Positions 14,892 through 16,726 of a stretch of DNA of 16,726 nt are shown one piece after another (position 1 is the first letter of the stretch; the number at the start of each line of letters is the position of its first letter). The position numbers and the translations under genes were made by a program. Origin of the DNA: an uncultured Bacteroidota bacterium. GTDB lineage: Bacteria; Bacteroidota; Bacteroidia; Chitinophagales; Chitinophagaceae. The notes beneath the pieces are model-generated. The model was not told the DNA's origin. It worked only from the letters and a program-made list of their open reading frames with translations, and did no database searches. The stretch covers positions 1-16,726 of the forward strand of contig CAIWHI010000422.1 in assembly GCA_903912435.1 (NCBI GenBank), read 5' to 3'.

Positions 14892-14928
14892 AAAAAGAGT
14901 GCCAACCTAAATGATTGGCACTCTTTTT
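14892..14928. terminator. Bidirectional terminator between the MuiA-like gene and gpmI
   Basis: AAAAAGAGTGCCAA (14892-14905) and TTGGCACTCTTTTT (14915-14928) form a perfect 14-bp stem with a 9-base loop. It has A- and T-tracts on both outer sides, so it can end transcription from either direction. It lies 15 bases after the MuiA-like stop codon and 22 bases from the gpmI stop codon. Confidence 0.92.
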
Positions 14929-14950
14929 TATTAATATTATATAGAATATC

Positions 14951-16477
14951 CTAATCAATCAACACATTCCCGGTCATATCCGAAGGGATATTGAGGCCCA
15001 TATATTTGAGCATGGTAGGGGCGAGGTCGCCTAGTTTGCCTGGCCTTAGTGCTCCCTTATAATCATTGCTAATCAGGAAGAGGGGTACAGGGTTCAGGGT
15101 ATGGGCAGTATTGGGGGTGCCATCCTCGTTGATCATGTAGTCGGCATTACCATGGTCGGCAGTTAGGAAGATGCCATAGCCTTTTTCAAGGGCAAGGGGC
15201 ACTATCTGGCTCACACAATGGTCTACTGTTTCCACAGCTTTTATCACTGCATCCCAAACCCCGGTATGGCCCACCATATCGGCATTGGCAAAGTTGAGGC
15301 AGATAAAATCGGTACTGCCTTCTTTTATTTCAGGCAGTATTGCTGCGGTAAGTTCATTGGCACTCATTTCTGGTTTCTGGTCATAAGTGCTTACATCTCG
15401 TGGCGATGGGGCCATTATACGCCGCTCACCTTTAAATGGTTGCTCCCTGCCACCCGAAAAGAAGAAGGTAACGTGTGGGTATTTCTCGGTTTCGGCTATA
15501 CGGATTTGGGTTTTACCATTGGCCTCCAGCACCTCGCCCATAGTATTGGTGAGGTCTTTATTGCCAAACAGGATATGTACATTTTTGAAGCTCTTGTCAT
15601 ATTCCGTCATGGTTACATAATGAAGGTTCAGTGGGTGCATATTTTGCTCCGGGAATGCCTGCTGGGTAAGTACGGTAGTAATTTCCCTGCAACGGTCGGT
15701 ACGGAAGTTGAAGCAAACCACCACATCTCCGTCTTTTATTGTTGCTACTGGTGCACCTTCTTTATTGCAAACTATAATAGGCTTGATAAATTCATCGGTA
15801 ATATCGCTAGCATAGCTTGCCTCAATGGCATCCAATGCATCGGTTGTATGCAGGCCTGTGCCATGCACCATACCATCGTAGGCTATTTTCACCCTTTCCC
15901 AGCGTTTGTCCCGATCCATAGCATAGAAGCGGCCGGTAACAGTACCAAGTACACATCCTGTTTTATCGAGATGGGTAGATAAATCCTGCATGAAACCCAG
16001 TCCACTTTTAGGGTCACAATCACGGCCATCGGTAAATGCATGAACAGCAGTGTGTGGTACCCCATTTTTCTGCGCAAGGCTACAGAGTGCTTTCAGGTGG
16101 TTGATGTGGGAGTGCACACCACCATCACTTACCAGGCCGATGAGATGAAGTATTTTTCCTTCGGCCTTGGCGAGTTCCATAGCAGTAGCCAATTCAGGAC
16201 TACGATCCAGTTCACCATCCCTTACGGCAACATTAATGCGTTGCAATTCCTGGTACACAATGCGTCCCGCACCAATATTCAGGTGGCCAACTTCAGAGTT
16301 GCCCATCTGCCCATCGGGTAGGCCCACGGCCTCACCACAGGTGATTAATTCAGTATTAGGGTACTTATCGTACAGAGATTTTACAAAAGGAACATTGGCA
16401 TGAGCAATGGCATCGGAGGCGGGAACCTGACCGTGTCCCCAGCCGTCCATTATTATAAGGAGCGCTTTCTTAGACAT
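14951..16477 (-). CDS. gpmI: 2,3-bisphosphoglycerate-independent phosphoglycerate mutase
   Basis: The 508-residue protein interconverts 3- and 2-phosphoglycerate in glycolysis/gluconeogenesis in the cytoplasm, using two Mn ions. The alkaline-phosphatase-fold hallmarks are in place: metal-binding LLIIMDGWGHG (Asp11) at the start, catalytic Ser61 in MGNSEVGHLNIGAGR, the DGRDCDP segment, GRFYAMDRDKRWERV in the insert domain, and the late metal sites FANADMVGHTG and FLTADHGNADYM. Length matches the family (about 505-515). It is a single-gene unit that ends at the bidirectional terminator shared with the MuiA-like gene. An exact TACCTTTG box lies only 5 bases before the ATG, so the mRNA may be leaderless or nearly so. 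Confidence 0.97.
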   Translation of the reverse strand: MSKKALLIIMDGWGHGQVPASDAIAHANVPFVKSLYDKYPNTELITCGEAVGLPDGQMGNSEVGHLNIGAGRIVYQELQRINVAVRDGELDRSPELATAMELAKAEGKILHLIGLVSDGGVHSHINHLKALCSLAQKNGVPHTAVHAFTDGRDCDPKSGLGFMQDLSTHLDKTGCVLGTVTGRFYAMDRDKRWERVKIAYDGMVHGTGLHTTDALDAIEASYASDITDEFIKPIIVCNKEGAPVATIKDGDVVVCFNFRTDRCREITTVLTQQAFPEQNMHPLNLHYVTMTEYDKSFKNVHILFGNKDLTNTMGEVLEANGKTQIRIAETEKYPHVTFFFSGGREQPFKGERRIMAPSPRDVSTYDQKPEMSANELTAAILPEIKEGSTDFICLNFANADMVGHTGVWDAVIKAVETVDHCVSQIVPLALEKGYGIFLTADHGNADYMINEDGTPNTAHTLNPVPLFLISNDYKGALRPGKLGDLAPTMLKYMGLNIPSDMTGNVLID

Positions 16478-16482
16478 GGGTG

Positions 16483-16490
16483 CAAAGGTA
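16483..16490 (-). promoter_or_regulatory. -7 box (TACCTTTG) immediately before gpmI
   Basis: On the minus strand the sequence reads TACCTTTG CACCC ATG. The box fits TAnnTTTG exactly, and a start 5-7 bases downstream falls at the initiation codon. An inverted copy of the same 8-mer lies at 16506-16513 on the plus strand. Confidence 0.55.
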
Positions 16491-16505
16491 CGAAATTTGG
16501 AGGAC

Positions 16506-16513
16506 TACCTTTG
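16506..16513 (+). promoter_or_regulatory. Inverted TACCTTTG box, possible divergent promoter
   Basis: TACCTTTG on the plus strand mirrors the gpmI box with a 15-base spacer. It could be a -7 box pointing to the right edge of the window, or the second arm of an operator. No -33 TTG is found at the right distance. Confidence 0.3.
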
Positions 16514-16645
16514 TATATATGTTGTTTTATCAGGATACCCCAATTTTAAAACCCAAAGGGTTGGCATTATTGTAGAAACTAGATAAAAAACGACGATAAA
16601 CCCCGCAGGGCAATGTCATTAAGTTAAGGATTTTTCGAAAAAGCA

Positions 16646-16690
16646 ATGGCTACAATAAATAATTTTGAGGTGTCGAATCTTAAAATTTAA
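16646..16690 (+). pseudogene. Possible 5' remnant of a four-helix-bundle (S23/IVS-type) protein gene
   Basis: ATG at 16646 opens MATINNFEVSNLKI and then a stop at 16688. The first eight residues match the usual start of Bacteroidota four-helix-bundle proteins of the 23S-rRNA intervening-sequence type (MATIxNFEDLEIW), but the frame ends at once. The match is short and could be chance. Confidence 0.22.
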
Positions 16691-16710
16691 ACCGTAGCCA
16701 ATGTTGGATG

Positions 16711-16718
16711 CAAATATA
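16711..16718 (-). promoter_or_regulatory. -7-like box (TATATTTG) at the right window edge
   Basis: On the minus strand TATATTTG followed by CATCC fits TAnnTTTG. It points toward gpmI, about 235 bases upstream of its ATG, and could be a second, distal gpmI promoter or belong to an RNA in the gap. The -33 region is outside the window. Confidence 0.3.
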
Positions 16719-16726
16719 AGAATCAT

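Noticed and set aside
15218..15982. 254-codon ORF on the plus strand opposite gpmI
   Set aside because: It lies entirely antisense to a gene with complete catalytic motifs and its translation has no recognisable domain; it is a shadow frame.
1..16726. CRISPR array, tRNA or rRNA gene, or intact insertion sequence
   Set aside because: No regularly spaced direct repeats, no tRNA-like cloverleaf seen by eye, and no transposase frame in any gap.

Overview
The window looks like chromosomal DNA of a member of the Bacteroidota, most likely a Chitinophagaceae/Chitinophagales-type organism. The evidence is a secreted protein with a C-terminal type IX secretion (T9SS) sorting domain, several promoter boxes of the Bacteroidota form TAnnTTTG, A-rich translation leaders in place of clear Shine-Dalgarno sites, and typical Bacteroidota families (a KdnB-like oxidase, a DUF6252-like lipoprotein, a YfiT-type DinB hydrolase, a MuiA/DUF4139 protein). 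I see no rRNA, tRNA, CRISPR array or intact mobile element.

Layout. 1-1005 (+) is the 3' part of a KdnB-like iron-type alcohol dehydrogenase cut by the window edge. 1006-1757 is AT-rich and gene-poor; it holds a perfect GC-rich palindrome and a decayed antitoxin gene. 1758-3341 (+) is a T9SS-secreted repeat protein with its own terminator. 3739-5368 (+) is a two-gene transcription unit: a DUF6345-like protein with a caspase-like His/Cys pattern, then a separate protein resembling the propeptide-like part usually fused in front of such domains. It ends in a strong terminator. 5559-6101 (+) is an unrecognised 180-residue protein. 6211-7582 (-) carries a DUF6252-like lipoprotein and an exported NUC1/EndoG-fold nuclease homologue that has lost its key catalytic residues. 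A 33-codon membrane-protein ORF with a good -7 box sits at 7804-7905 (+). 7952-9158 (-) is an overlapping pair: a PlsC acyltransferase and a four-helix membrane protein. 9344-12955 (-) holds a YfiT-type hydrolase and a three-gene cluster (small membrane protein, PstS-like lipoprotein, TPR protein). 13245-14876 (+) is MuiA-like and converges through a shared bidirectional terminator on gpmI (14951-16477, -), the glycolytic phosphoglycerate mutase. The last 250 bases hold promoter-like boxes and a possible gene remnant.

How the genes fit together. Most of the window is housekeeping and envelope biology: LPS Kdo modification, phospholipid synthesis, lipoproteins and glycolysis. The accessory part is roughly 1000-7600. 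The two most unusual items there are the split DUF6345-like/propeptide-like pair without Sec signals and the pseudo-nuclease. The pstS/TPR/small-membrane-protein group resembles the distal part of Bacteroidota ExbB-ExbD-TonB loci, but no ExbB, ExbD or TonB gene is visible here.
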